Below, in pieces: positions 26,605 through 35,486 of a DNA stretch of 64,000 nt. The first letter of the stretch is position 1; the number at the start of each line of letters is the position of its first letter. Under the pieces are notes generated by a model. The model was not told the DNA's origin, did no database searches, and worked only from the letters and a program-made list of their open reading frames with translations. The translations under genes and the position numbers were made by a program. Source of the DNA: Alteromonas salexigens (lineage in GTDB: Bacteria > Pseudomonadota > Gammaproteobacteria > Enterobacterales > Alteromonadaceae); assembly GCF_025628895.1 (NCBI RefSeq), contig NZ_JAOTJC010000013.1, positions 138,161 through 202,160 of the forward strand, in the 5' to 3' direction.

Positions 26605-28608
26605 GTGAAAACTACGACTGCCCAGGTACACTTTAATGACAGCGGTACCCCAGTGGCCGACCATTTCGATGATGTGTACTTCTCCAACGACAGCGGCATT
26701 GATGAAACCCGCCACGTCTTTATGTCCGGTAATGACTTGCCTGAGCGTTGGCACACCCACACCGGTGAGAGCTTTGTCATTGCTGAAACAGGTTTTGGAA
26801 CCGGCCTGAATTTTCTGGTGGCCATGCAGGCTTTCCATGAGTTCAGACAAGCAAACCCGCAACATGTTCTTAAACGCCTGTATTTTTTAAGTACCGAGAA
26901 GTTTCCACTGGCGCAAAAGGACATGCAACACGCCCTGCTGCGTTTCACCGCGCTAGAGCATGAAGCGACTGCACTGGCCACGCAGTACCCCATTGCGATG
27001 GAAGGCTGCCATCGCATGAACTTTGCCAACTATGGCGTGACACTGGATTTGTGGATGGGCGATGTTCACGCGCTGCTGCCGCAGTGGCATGCGCCGCGCC
27101 GGGGCCTTGTTGATGCGTGGTTCCTTGATGGTTTTGCTCCCAGTAAAAATCCGGATATGTGGACAGCCCAGCTGTTTAGTGAAATGGCGCGCTTGTCTGT
27201 GGAGGGCTGTACCTTTGGTACTTTCACCGCCGCAGGGGTAGTTAAACGAGGTCTCAAAGAGGCGGGCTTTGCCATTCAGAAACGCCCCGGGTTCGGACGC
27301 AAACGTGACATGCTGACCGGTCAGTATCACCGTGATGCCCCCTCTGCCCCGTCCTCCCCGCCGTATTACCGCTTTGCCGCAGACGCTGTGAACAGCGAAT
27401 CTCATGTGGTGGTAGTGGGTGGCGGACTGGCGGGTGCAGCAGTGACCCACGCACTGGCCTCACGGGGTATTCGCACCACCGTGTTAGTTGCCGATGAACA
27501 GGTTGCCCAAGGTGCATCCGGCAATCCCCAGGGTGGTTTCTATCCGCAATTACACAGCGAAGCCAGCCACGCCAGTCAAATTCAGGCGCACACGTTTTTG
27601 TATGCAAACCGGTTGTATCGCGGCCTGGCGGAACAATCATCACTTCGACACGAATTTTGCGGCGTAATGTTACTTGGCTTCAATGCCGCACAGCAGGCGC
27701 GTCAGCATAAACTGATCACACAACAAGTGTGGCCTGAAGCTCTTATACACGGGCTGGATGCGACAGAGGCTGATACCCGGGCCGGAGTAACCGTAAACAG
27801 CGATGCACTGTTTGTGCCCCTGGGGGGCTGGCTAAGTCCGCCGGACGTAGTGGCGGGCCTGTTTGAACAGGCTGCACACCTGGCACCCACGGTGATTCTC
27901 ACGGGGCATAAGGTCAGCGGTGTGGTGTCTGACGAGCGTCATGTACAGGTTCACTGCGTTAATGGTGAAACCGTGACTGCTGACCACGTAATCATGGCGA
28001 CCGGGGCAGAAAGCATTACCTCGGCGCTGTTTGAGCCTTTGGCGCTGCGGCCGGTGCGGGGTCAGGTAGAAGCGGTGCCGACTCAGTCGCCTCTTGACCA
28101 GCTGCAAACTGTGCTGTGCCACAAAGGCTACCTTACGCCTGCCTGTGACGGCCGCCATGCACTGGGCTCCACCTATATTAAGAACGATACTGATACCAGG
28201 CCGCGCGCTGAAGAATCGACACAAAATCTGGCCACCCATCAGCAGGCGATGGCGAATTGTGACTGGATGGAGCATTTGCAGCACGACGGCACAGCCCGCG
28301 CCGCCGTTCGTCTTGGCGTGGCCGACCACCAGCCGCTGGTAGGCGCGCTGGGCGAGCTGGACACACACCGGGAACACTATGCGTCACTGGCGTCTGGTAA
28401 GCGAGTTGAAACGGCGCCGCTGCCGCCTGCCTCCAGAGTCAGCGCGCTTACCGCCCTTGGCTCCCGCGGCTTAACTACTGCCCCGTTACTGGCAGAACTA
28501 TTGGCCAGCCAGCTATGTCACGACCCCCTGCCACTGCCTGAGCCCTTGCTGCAGGCGCTTAACCCTAACCGGTTTATTGTCAGGGACTGTATTCGGGGTA
28601 AGTGCTGA
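26605..28608 (+). CDS. mnmC: Bifunctional tRNA (mnm5s2U34) methyltransferase/FAD oxidoreductase
   Basis: A 667-residue two-domain enzyme finishing mnm5s2U at the tRNA wobble position. The N-terminal half is the SAM methyltransferase (ETGFGTGLNFL near residue 60; WFLDGFAPSKNPDMW near 176). The C-terminal half is a DAO-type FAD oxidoreductase (VVVVGGGLAGAAV near 265; ASGNPQGGFYPQLH). Both activities look intact. The start is GTG with GAAGG about 10 bases upstream. It is divergent from fabB. Confidence 0.96.
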   Translation: MKTTTAQVHFNDSGTPVADHFDDVYFSNDSGIDETRHVFMSGNDLPERWHTHTGESFVIAETGFGTGLNFLVAMQAFHEFRQANPQHVLKRLYFLSTEKFPLAQKDMQHALLRFTALEHEATALATQYPIAMEGCHRMNFANYGVTLDLWMGDVHALLPQWHAPRRGLVDAWFLDGFAPSKNPDMWTAQLFSEMARLSVEGCTFGTFTAAGVVKRGLKEAGFAIQKRPGFGRKRDMLTGQYHRDAPSAPSSPPYYRFAADAVNSESHVVVVGGGLAGAAVTHALASRGIRTTVLVADEQVAQGASGNPQGGFYPQLHSEASHASQIQAHTFLYANRLYRGLAEQSSLRHEFCGVMLLGFNAAQQARQHKLITQQVWPEALIHGLDATEADTRAGVTVNSDALFVPLGGWLSPPDVVAGLFEQAAHLAPTVILTGHKVSGVVSDERHVQVHCVNGETVTADHVIMATGAESITSALFEPLALRPVRGQVEAVPTQSPLDQLQTVLCHKGYLTPACDGRHALGSTYIKNDTDTRPRAEESTQNLATHQQAMANCDWMEHLQHDGTARAAVRLGVADHQPLVGALGELDTHREHYASLASGKRVETAPLPPASRVSALTALGSRGLTTAPLLAELLASQLCHDPLPLPEPLLQALNPNRFIVRDCIRGKC

Positions 28609-28639
28609 GCACGTCATTGCGCTAATTGGCAGAACATAG

Positions 28640-28668
28640 CAAACGCCCGGCATATAGCCGGGCGTTTT
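28640..28668. terminator. Terminator between mnmC and the FlgO-type operon
   Basis: The perfect palindrome AACGCCCGGC-ATATA-GCCGGGCGTT is followed by a T-run on the plus strand and preceded by AA on the other side. It ends mnmC and may also serve the convergent lipoprotein operon. Confidence 0.88.
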
Positions 28669-28692
28669 TGGTTATGTTTGTAGCAGGCCGGC

Positions 28693-29376
28693 TTATCGTG
28701 CGACGGCCCCGGCATGGTTCAGGCTGCTGACGATAAAGGCAGGAATATAGATATTCGCACTGGCCACTACCTGACGGTTATCCACGGCAATAATTCTGGC
28801 ATTCACCCGCACACCTCGCGGATCTTCAATAATAGTGCCAGTAACAATATGATCCATCGCTACTTTGGAGGCCAGCTCTGCGCCATCCCGGCTTAGTGCC
28901 AGATCACCATAAGGGGTTACTGACACGCCATTGGCCAGCTTAAAATCCACCACGGATAATCCGAAGGTCTGCAGTTCTGCAATCAGATATTCAGATAGTT
29001 GATTGCCCAGTACCGTAGTTTCCTGCAAGCTGCGGTTGAGGCGCACAAAACTGGCTACGCCAACCAGGTCCTGTTGAGTCAGTCTGGTGGCGCTGTCCAT
29101 CAATAACATAGCCAGTTGGCCGGCATAGTCATTGAGTTTTTTATGGGTTTGTGACGGTGAAAAGCCGCTTTGCAACGGATCCCGATAACCGGTTTCGGCC
29201 TGACTGCGCTCTTGGGTTTCCCGGTCACGGGAGTCGGGCCGGTATTCCAGACCCGAGTCGGCAGGCACGTGGGTGACAGGTGCGCCACTGCCGGACCCGC
29301 TCCCCGGCCAGCCTGAAGAAGAACAACCGCTGGTCATCAGCAACACACTTACAATCGGTATCAGGCGGCAGCGCAT
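28693..29376 (-). CDS. FlgO-domain lipoprotein, paralogue 3 of the operon
   Basis: A 227-residue lipoprotein: lipobox MTSGC with Cys18, a Gly/Ser-rich linker, and a C-terminal FlgO-like domain. The domain shows VGVASFVRLNRSLQETTVLGNQLSEYL, then LSRDGAELA, then MDHIVTGTIIEDPRGVRVNARI. FlgO-type proteins in vibrios are outer-membrane flagellar accessory lipoproteins, but the domain also occurs in unrelated envelope contexts. It is the last of three paralogous genes, 5 bases after the second. No flagellar genes are in the window. Confidence 0.8.
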   Translation of the reverse strand: MRCRLIPIVSVLLMTSGCSSSGWPGSGSGSGAPVTHVPADSGLEYRPDSRDRETQERSQAETGYRDPLQSGFSPSQTHKKLNDYAGQLAMLLMDSATRLTQQDLVGVASFVRLNRSLQETTVLGNQLSEYLIAELQTFGLSVVDFKLANGVSVTPYGDLALSRDGAELASKVAMDHIVTGTIIEDPRGVRVNARIIAVDNRQVVASANIYIPAFIVSSLNHAGAVAR

Positions 29377-29381
29377 AATTT

Positions 29382-30116
29382 CTACCCCCGACTCAGCTTC
29401 ACGCCGTCGCGCATGCCATCGCGATGATTACCATTGCTGGGGATCAGCGCATCTACCACGTAAAACGGCACCAGCATTTGAGCGGTGGCAACCACCGCTC
29501 GCGACTCCATTCCCAGGATCCGCGCATTGACCAGCACACCGCCCTGGTGTTTGGTCATGGTCCCGGTCAGCACATACTCAATGGGCATGGCCTCGTCCAG
29601 TTCGAGATAATCCCGGGTAAGTACGAAGTCGCCGTCGTCGGTAATGCGGATATAGTCAGTGGCTTTAAAATCAATTACCGGAATACGGAATTTATGCAGT
29701 TCGTGCACAAAGGACTCGGCCATCTGCTGGCCCATCAGGTTGGTCGCCTGAAGATTGGAGTCCAGCATGGCGAAGTGGGTCACGCCTACCGGTGTCTTGT
29801 TATTTACAAACTCCATATTGGCAATCAGGTCCTGGGTCATGTTTTTCACATAGTCGCCTATGTGTTTGGTCAGCGGTCGCCCTTTATAGGCGCCCTGCAC
29901 GCTGGAATATAATGGTGGCTGACCTACTGCGCCAAAGCTGTCCATATCCTCTTCCGCGGCCTTTACCGGGCCACGATCTACCGCGGTAACGTCCACCACA
30001 TTCATGCCTGGCTGAGTTTGTGACGTTTGTGGTCCCTGCTCATCCATGCTGGCGCATCCTGACACCAGAACCACGGCGGCTGCCAGTAGTCCGGTAGTAT
30101 TCCGGTAAATGCTCAT
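29382..30116 (-). CDS. FlgO-domain lipoprotein, paralogue 2 of the operon
   Basis: A 244-residue lipoprotein with lipobox LVSGC (Cys21). The FlgO-like domain carries VTHFAMLDSNLQATNLMGQQMAESFVHEL, LTRDYLELDEAMPIEYVLTGTM and GVLVNARILGMESRAVVA. The layout is the same as in the flanking paralogues, but sequence identity is modest, so the duplication is old. The start overlaps the stop of the upstream paralogue by 4 bases (ATGA), implying coupled translation. Confidence 0.82.
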   Translation of the reverse strand: MSIYRNTTGLLAAAVVLVSGCASMDEQGPQTSQTQPGMNVVDVTAVDRGPVKAAEEDMDSFGAVGQPPLYSSVQGAYKGRPLTKHIGDYVKNMTQDLIANMEFVNNKTPVGVTHFAMLDSNLQATNLMGQQMAESFVHELHKFRIPVIDFKATDYIRITDDGDFVLTRDYLELDEAMPIEYVLTGTMTKHQGGVLVNARILGMESRAVVATAQMLVPFYVVDALIPSNGNHRDGMRDGVKLSRG

Positions 30117-30751
30117 TCCCCTTTACCCCTTTTTTCGGTTCTGTATAGCCTGCCCTGTCGCTCGGTCACCTGCTCGTGCTCCCAGAATAATTCTGCCGGA
30201 AAGAAACGGGTGGCCGCCGCTACCACATCTTTGTTTAATGCGTTAATTACCCGCGCATTCACAATGGCACCGGATTGCTGCATAACCAGTGTGCCGGTGA
30301 TGTAGTAGTCTACCCGCTCCAGGCCGGAAAGCTGATCAATGTCCCGGGACAGCACTCTGTCACTGTCCTCTGTCATTATTATATCGTTCGTAAGCTTAAA
30401 CTCTTGAGTGGTAAAGCCACGTTTGGTGGCTTCAGTAATCATACCCTGTTCTAACTGATGCCCCAGCATCATCAACGGGTGCTGGTGTCCGGATGAAAAC
30501 GCCATCCGGTCTACGGGCACAAACCCCACCACGGCATAGCGCGCCTGGCGCGCCGGACGCAAACCGGCAAACAGCTCGTTCGCAAGGACATAGGTGTGAT
30601 ATTCCACGTTCCCCAGCGGGGAAGCCGTTAAGGCATCTGCCTGGGCAACAGCCGGGGTCTGCGGTTCACTGGCGCAAGCCACCAGCAACAGGCTGCATGC
30701 CACGCCGGCCACTAACTGGCGACAACCTGAAAAAGAAAATGATGCATTCAT
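30113..30751 (-). CDS. FlgO-domain lipoprotein, paralogue 1 of the operon
   Basis: A 212-residue lipoprotein with lipobox LLVAC (Cys26). It has the same FlgO-like domain: YAVVGFVPVDRMAFSSG, LSRDIDQLSGLERVDYYITGTLV and GAIVNARVINALNKDVVAAA. The ATG at 30751 with AAGG 10 bases upstream gives a proper signal peptide; the longer frame from 30811 does not. It is first in a three-gene operon of paralogues. Confidence 0.8.
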   Translation of the reverse strand: MNASFSFSGCRQLVAGVACSLLLVACASEPQTPAVAQADALTASPLGNVEYHTYVLANELFAGLRPARQARYAVVGFVPVDRMAFSSGHQHPLMMLGHQLEQGMITEATKRGFTTQEFKLTNDIIMTEDSDRVLSRDIDQLSGLERVDYYITGTLVMQQSGAIVNARVINALNKDVVAAATRFFPAELFWEHEQVTERQGRLYRTEKRGKGE

Positions 30752-30944
30752 AAATAGGGTACCTTGCAACTGCAGCTTAGCCTGATCGTCATCAGACAGA
30801 TAACAGCGCATCGCAAAATACGTACCAGTGCAGTGGTTTTTGTTACGGGTAGCGCTCAGGCGAGGATGACTGCGGCGTGCGGCTCCGCCTTCTCTGCTAT
30901 TAGCGCCCGGCGCACGGCAATATGCGGCTACCTGAAGAGGCTAA

Positions 30945-30973
30945 GGCGGCAACTTCATACCGTTATTGCCGCC
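30945..30973 (-). terminator. Hairpin after yfcL
   Basis: An 8-base-pair perfect stem with a 13-base loop lies 12 bases after the yfcL stop. The following T tract is weak, so terminator activity is uncertain. Confidence 0.4.
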
Positions 30974-30984
30974 CGTCAGTGGCA

Positions 30985-31290
30985 TTACTGCTCGGTGTTA
31001 GTTGCGCGTAACCGTGCCCAGAGTGCTGCCACAGCCTGCTGATCATCCGGCTCCAGTTCCCGGTTGGCAAATGCGGCGTCCAGGCTGTCCTGCATGGCAG
31101 CATCCAGCTTGTCCAGTGTGGCATCGGCCTGCATTTCCAGTTGTTTAGAAATGACGGCGAAGTGCCCTTGCAAATAGCTGGCAACGAACAGTTCGTCGTC
31201 ACTGCCATGGTTCACTACGTCGTCCAGAGACTGCTCTATATTATGAACTTTGCCCACAAAGTCGTCTGAGGCTGCTGCCGGTGGAAGCAC
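30985..31290 (-). CDS. yfcL: YfcL family protein
   Basis: A 101-residue acidic helical protein matching YfcL (FVGKVHNIEQSLDDVVNHGSDDELFVASYLQGHF), a conserved gammaproteobacterial protein of unknown function usually found near mnmC and epmC, as here. The start is GTG with GGAGA 6 bases upstream. A hairpin (GGCGGCAA/TTGCCGCC, 30945-30973) follows the stop. Confidence 0.88.
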   Translation of the reverse strand: MLPPAAASDDFVGKVHNIEQSLDDVVNHGSDDELFVASYLQGHFAVISKQLEMQADATLDKLDAAMQDSLDAAFANRELEPDDQQAVAALWARLRATNTEQ

Positions 31291-31311
31291 TATCTTTCTC
31301 CTGTGTTTAAT

Positions 31312-32442
31312 TTAACGAGCCGGATATAACACTTTATCTTTATAACCGGTAATGACGGTTGTCGGGCCAGCCAGTTCAGCATCCAGCGCGGCATCGCCTG
31401 AATCGAGACGCAGTGGCCGCCCCTCCAGTGCCTGCAGCTTTTGCTTGGTGGCCACGACAAGCAGGCTGTCCTTACCAATACGACGGATAAAGTCCGCACT
31501 GAGTTGCTGGTTGCCCCGCCCCAGAATATGTCCCTGACCACCAATGACCGTCAGGACTACCCGGGTGGGTTTATTTTCGGTAAGCGATAATAGCTGATCG
31601 GCCGTAACATCACTGGCGACCAGCTCGCCGTTTTGCACTACATCCACACCCAGCAGGGTATTAGGCAGAGCCAGTGCCTCCATGATGCTGCCTACGGTGG
31701 ATCCGGACCCCATCACGAACAGTGTCTCGGGTTCGTCTTCCATCATTTCGGTCACCGTGGCAACAATGTCATCCAATACCAAGGCTTCATCTTCACGCCC
31801 CCCCATTTTTACTGCCTGCACATAGGTAAGCTCGTTGGGAACCCGCATTTCGCCAAAGTGTCTGGCAATCACTTTGCCGTCCCGGAAGGCGTCTTCATCA
31901 ATATCCCGGACTTCCGCATCCATTTCCGATACCAGCTCTCCGCGGATCATCATCGCCACCACCTGTCCGGCTGCGCTGGGCGTAACGGTATACACGCCTG
32001 AGTGAATTTTGCAGCCTGCCGGCACGCCCAGCACGGCAACCCGCTCTCCCACGCTGTTGCAGATATTCCGGGCCGTACCATCGCCGCCGGCAAACAGGAT
32101 AAGATCCACACCATCGTCCAGCAGGGCTTTGGCGGCGGCTTCCGTGTCGGCACCTTCGGTCTGCTCAGCCTTCGGGGTATAGCGAACGTGGCAGGGCAGC
32201 CCTAGCGCTTCACACACTGACTCCCCCATCTCTCCGGCCGCGGTTTTAATTTCTACCTGGGTATTTAATGCACAGACAGCCTGCAGTGCGCTGGCCATTT
32301 TTTCATTGGCCTGCTTTTTCGCCCCCATGGACAAGGCTTTTTCCCGGATTTCTTTGCCATCACTGCCTTTCAGTGCCAGCGCACCGCCGATCCCCGCGTA
32401 AGGATTAACAAGAATGCCTAAACGAAACTTCGGTGTACTCAT
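31312..32442 (-). CDS. ATP-NAD kinase family protein
   Basis: A 376-residue protein with a diacylglycerol/NAD-kinase type nucleotide site: LILFAGGDGTARNICNSVG and VLGVPAGCKIHSGVYTVTP. MGSGSTVGSIMEAL and VIGGQGHILGRGNQQLS are conserved in the COG3199 group of predicted ATP-NAD kinases (AcoX-related), which is distinct from NadK. The substrate is not established. The start overlaps the epmC stop by 4 bases, so the two are co-translated. yfcL follows 21 bases downstream. Confidence 0.85.
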   Translation of the reverse strand: MSTPKFRLGILVNPYAGIGGALALKGSDGKEIREKALSMGAKKQANEKMASALQAVCALNTQVEIKTAAGEMGESVCEALGLPCHVRYTPKAEQTEGADTEAAAKALLDDGVDLILFAGGDGTARNICNSVGERVAVLGVPAGCKIHSGVYTVTPSAAGQVVAMMIRGELVSEMDAEVRDIDEDAFRDGKVIARHFGEMRVPNELTYVQAVKMGGREDEALVLDDIVATVTEMMEDEPETLFVMGSGSTVGSIMEALALPNTLLGVDVVQNGELVASDVTADQLLSLTENKPTRVVLTVIGGQGHILGRGNQQLSADFIRRIGKDSLLVVATKQKLQALEGRPLRLDSGDAALDAELAGPTTVITGYKDKVLYPAR

Positions 32443-33008
32443 GCAGCTTCTCCGGCCAGCTGTGTAGCCACAGGCGGGGTATTAAAGTGGGAATGCAACG
32501 CCTGAATAAACACCTCAGCGCGGGGCGGAAAGCCCGTTTCCAGATAGGTTTGCAACTGGGTACGCACATTGCGGGTAAATTGCTCACGATCCGGCTCAGC
32601 GCCATTGAGGTTGTCGGTGCTTACCCGGAAACTCTGGTTACTGGCCAGGGAGAACGCCCACTCAAGCGCCTGGGGTTTAATTTCCACCTGTTCAAAGGCG
32701 GCTTGCTGTTCGCTATTGCGGCCATCCGGGCAGTACCAGTAGCCGTAATCCTCTTGCAGGCGCCGCGCCGGGCCAGCGATACACCAGTGCGCCACTTCGT
32801 GGAGCGCACTGGCAAAATAGCCGTGGGCGAAAACAATCTGGTGATAATCAACCGTCTCAGAGGCAGGCAGGTAGACAGGCTCTTCGTTTCCGCGGATCAG
32901 GCGGGTGTTATATTGCGCGTAAAAAGTCTCATCAAACAACGCGATCAGTTCGGCCACCCGTTGGGCTTCCCGCTGTTCAGAATTGTTCTGGGCTAACACG
33001 CTGCTCAT
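32439..33008 (-). CDS. epmC: Elongation factor P hydroxylase
   Basis: A 189-residue protein matching EpmC (YfcM), which hydroxylates the modified lysine of EF-P. The metal site HEVAHW (H70, E71, H74) and GPARRLQEDYGYWYCPDGR are family hallmarks. GGGAG lies 5 bases before the ATG. It is the first gene of epmC - ATP-NAD-kinase-like - yfcL. EpmA and EpmB, which act before it, are not in the window. Confidence 0.93.
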   Translation of the reverse strand: MSSVLAQNNSEQREAQRVAELIALFDETFYAQYNTRLIRGNEEPVYLPASETVDYHQIVFAHGYFASALHEVAHWCIAGPARRLQEDYGYWYCPDGRNSEQQAAFEQVEIKPQALEWAFSLASNQSFRVSTDNLNGAEPDREQFTRNVRTQLQTYLETGFPPRAEVFIQALHSHFNTPPVATQLAGEAA

Positions 33009-33156
33009 ATACTCCCGCTTGCTTTACCTGCATAGGTACTGTTGATGTGGCGGCGAAGTCTACCAAAAAGCCTGCGACCAGACCACAATCTCAGGCTTGC
33101 ATCCGGTTTCACTGTGGGTCAAGCTAACTGTACGCAAAGTAGCAACGGAGAAAGGC

Positions 33157-33855
33157 GTGTCTCAGGCAATCATAGCGCACTTGCATCAGGTAAATGCACA
33201 TCGCGACATGGCTGAAAAGCTCGGTCTGATTGACAAAATCCACCAAATACAGGCATGGCAGTGTGAGCGATTGCTGGCAACCCATGAAGATTTAGCACGT
33301 CAGCAGCGCTATCGGCTGGCCATGGCGTTTTTTGTTGATGAGCTGTACGGGCCGAAAGATTTCAGTCAGCGGGATGCTGATTTAGCCAGAGTCATTCCCA
33401 AGCTGGCAAAAGTATTACCCGACAGCGCCATGCAGGCGCTGGACGACGCGCTGGCACTGAATGCGTTGTCATTCGATCTGGATATGCAGATGGCGCAGCA
33501 ACTTGACGGGGCGCCGCTAAACCGCGAGACCTATGCACTGGCATACCGCCAGGTTGGCCGTCAGGCCGATCGCCAGCATCAGATAGACATTATCGCCCAT
33601 TTGGGGCAGCAACTGGCTGATGTGGTAAATATTCGCGGTATCGGTATGCTTATTAAACTGGCGCGGCGTCCGGCTAAACTGGCTGGGTTGCTTACGCTAC
33701 ATGAGTTTTTACAGCAGGGCTTTGCGGCGTTTAAAGCGCTGGGTGATGTGCACTCTTTTGTCGACCCGGTCATCCGACGGGAACGGATATTAATGGAACA
33801 GCTGCTCGACCCTGAGCGCGATATTACCAAGGACAACCCACTCCCCCATGTCTGA
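33157..33855 (+). CDS. FFLEELY-motif protein
   Basis: A 232-residue mostly helical protein of unknown function. The variant motif FFVDELYGPKDFSQRD near residue 70 matches the conserved FFLEELY signature that names this family. It has no signal peptide. The GTG at 33157 has GGAG 6 bases upstream; a TTG at 33097 without a site is less likely. Its 3' end overlaps the thioesterase start by 8 bases, so the three genes here probably form a coupled operon. Confidence 0.78.
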   Translation: MSQAIIAHLHQVNAHRDMAEKLGLIDKIHQIQAWQCERLLATHEDLARQQRYRLAMAFFVDELYGPKDFSQRDADLARVIPKLAKVLPDSAMQALDDALALNALSFDLDMQMAQQLDGAPLNRETYALAYRQVGRQADRQHQIDIIAHLGQQLADVVNIRGIGMLIKLARRPAKLAGLLTLHEFLQQGFAAFKALGDVHSFVDPVIRRERILMEQLLDPERDITKDNPLPHV

Positions 33856-34309
33856 TTCATTACCCTGGAAATTTGCTGATCCGCACGTTGAACACTGGCA
33901 AATTCAGCAGCCACATATCGACCATTACAACCATGTCAATAACGTGGCTTACCTCAGCCAGCTGGAACGGTTGGCGTGGGCGCATTCACAGGCCCTCGGC
34001 CTGCACTTCGACCACTATCGTGAGCTCGACCGGGGCATGGTGATTCGTCGTCATGAGCTGGATTACCTGCTGCCCGCTCACTTAGGCGATGAGCTTCTGT
34101 GTGCTACCTGGATAATTCACTGCGACAATAAGCTCACGCTGCGACGGGCGTTTCAGTTTATGTGTGCCCGCCGGCGTGTGCCGGTATTCGAGGCAGAAAC
34201 GCAGTTTATTTGCATTAGCCTGTCTACCGGCGCGCCAAAGCGCATGCCACCCCTTTTTCGTCAGATTTATGGCGAGGCATGTCTGCAGAGTTCCGCCCAT
34301 GCAGACTAG
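33848..34309 (+). CDS. Hotdog-fold acyl-CoA thioesterase (4HBT type)
   Basis: A 153-residue single hotdog domain. IDHYNHVNNVAYL contains the catalytic-type Asp25 of the 4-hydroxybenzoyl-CoA thioesterase/YbgC group, and DELLCATWI is the expected following strand. Substrate chain length cannot be told from sequence. It overlaps both neighbours (8 bases upstream, 11 downstream), which is strong evidence of coupled translation. Confidence 0.85.
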   Translation: MSDSLPWKFADPHVEHWQIQQPHIDHYNHVNNVAYLSQLERLAWAHSQALGLHFDHYRELDRGMVIRRHELDYLLPAHLGDELLCATWIIHCDNKLTLRRAFQFMCARRRVPVFEAETQFICISLSTGAPKRMPPLFRQIYGEACLQSSAHAD

Positions 34310-35390
34310 ATATCTGTGGACGGCTTTAGCACTCTCACTGGCGGGTAACGGGTACCTGCTGTTGCAACGCCCTCCCTCTGCCCCGTCTCCTGAAGCACCG
34401 AACGAGATAAATGCTATTCAGGCATCTTCGTCTTTCAGCGAAGGGTTACTGCCAGCGCAGACCCAATCGGCGCCGCAGGGAGGAAGTCAACGACCGGACA
34501 TTACCTATCTTGAAGGGCTGCTGGAGTCCGGCAAGTTCGCCCTGCTGCAACAGGAGTTGCAACGCGCACTGCGCCGGTTCCCCGATGATCCTGCATTGCT
34601 GATGCTGGAAGGAGAGCTGATTGTTAATACGCGCCCGCTTTCCGATGCCCTGCTGCATCTTTACAATTTAGCGGAAAAGCCCCTGCCGTATGCAGAGCGT
34701 CAGGCTCTTAACGAGCGAATCAGCCACTTGCTCCGCACCGCCATGGACGAGCTAAGGGCCGCGAATAACTGGGACTTACTGGCGCGTTTTTTAGAGCCGC
34801 TGTTCCAGTTACAACCAGATAGCCGCCTGTTTACGTTACAGCTTGCAGAAGCGTACGCCCGCCAGGGTAAACCAAACCTGACCGAAGACGTGCTGGCTTC
34901 CTTACCGCCGGGAGACCCTGACGCGCAGAGTATCCGGGATTTACTGAAGCCCGAGGTTGCAAAAGCCCCTGCCGCAGAACGCCCGCGATCAGCCGACGAG
35001 GGCCTGAGTCTGCAGCTGCAACCGCGCGGCGCTCACTTCATTGCCAATGTGCGCTTTGCCAATGTACCTGCCCAGCTGATCTTCGATACCGGCGCCACCA
35101 CTACGGCCATATCTTCCGCGCTGTTCAACCGGTTGAGCGCGCGGGGGGAATTACCGTTTATTGGTATCTTCGAAGTGGCCACCGCTGCCGGACGGGTGTC
35201 GGCACAAATGGTACAGGTGCCCGTGGTACAGTTCGGACCATTTCGCTACACCTACTTGTCGGTACTGGTACTGCCGGATAACGTCATGGACGAGGCCGAT
35301 GGATTACTGGGAATGAATGTACTGAAAAATACCGATTTTCGTCTCAATCAGCTAACCGGAGAACTCATCGTTTACCCCCATAGCCGCTAA
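34299..35390 (+). CDS. Membrane-anchored retropepsin-like aspartic protease with helical repeats
   Basis: A 363-residue protein: N-terminal signal anchor (YLWTALALSLAGNGYLLL), a Pro/Ser linker, a helical TPR-like middle (about 70-240), and a C-terminal retropepsin-like domain. That domain has LIFDTGATTTAISS (catalytic Asp263) and ADGLLGMNVL. A single DTG motif means it must dimerise to be active, as retropepsins do. The ATG at 34299 lies inside the end of the thioesterase gene. It is probably in the periplasm, attached to the inner membrane; the target is unknown. Confidence 0.82.
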   Translation: MQTRYLWTALALSLAGNGYLLLQRPPSAPSPEAPNEINAIQASSSFSEGLLPAQTQSAPQGGSQRPDITYLEGLLESGKFALLQQELQRALRRFPDDPALLMLEGELIVNTRPLSDALLHLYNLAEKPLPYAERQALNERISHLLRTAMDELRAANNWDLLARFLEPLFQLQPDSRLFTLQLAEAYARQGKPNLTEDVLASLPPGDPDAQSIRDLLKPEVAKAPAAERPRSADEGLSLQLQPRGAHFIANVRFANVPAQLIFDTGATTTAISSALFNRLSARGELPFIGIFEVATAAGRVSAQMVQVPVVQFGPFRYTYLSVLVLPDNVMDEADGLLGMNVLKNTDFRLNQLTGELIVYPHSR

Positions 35391-35486
35391 CCCTGTACAA
35401 CATTGCCAAATTTAATCTTTCAAAAGCAAACCGGCTTTTTTGTGCTGCCGTAGCCATGAGCACCAGTAACAAAAAAGGAGAAAGTT

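Noticed and set aside
32433-32996. 187-residue plus-strand frame antisense to epmC
   Set aside because: The minus-strand frame encodes the full EpmC metal motif and family sequence; the other is its shadow.
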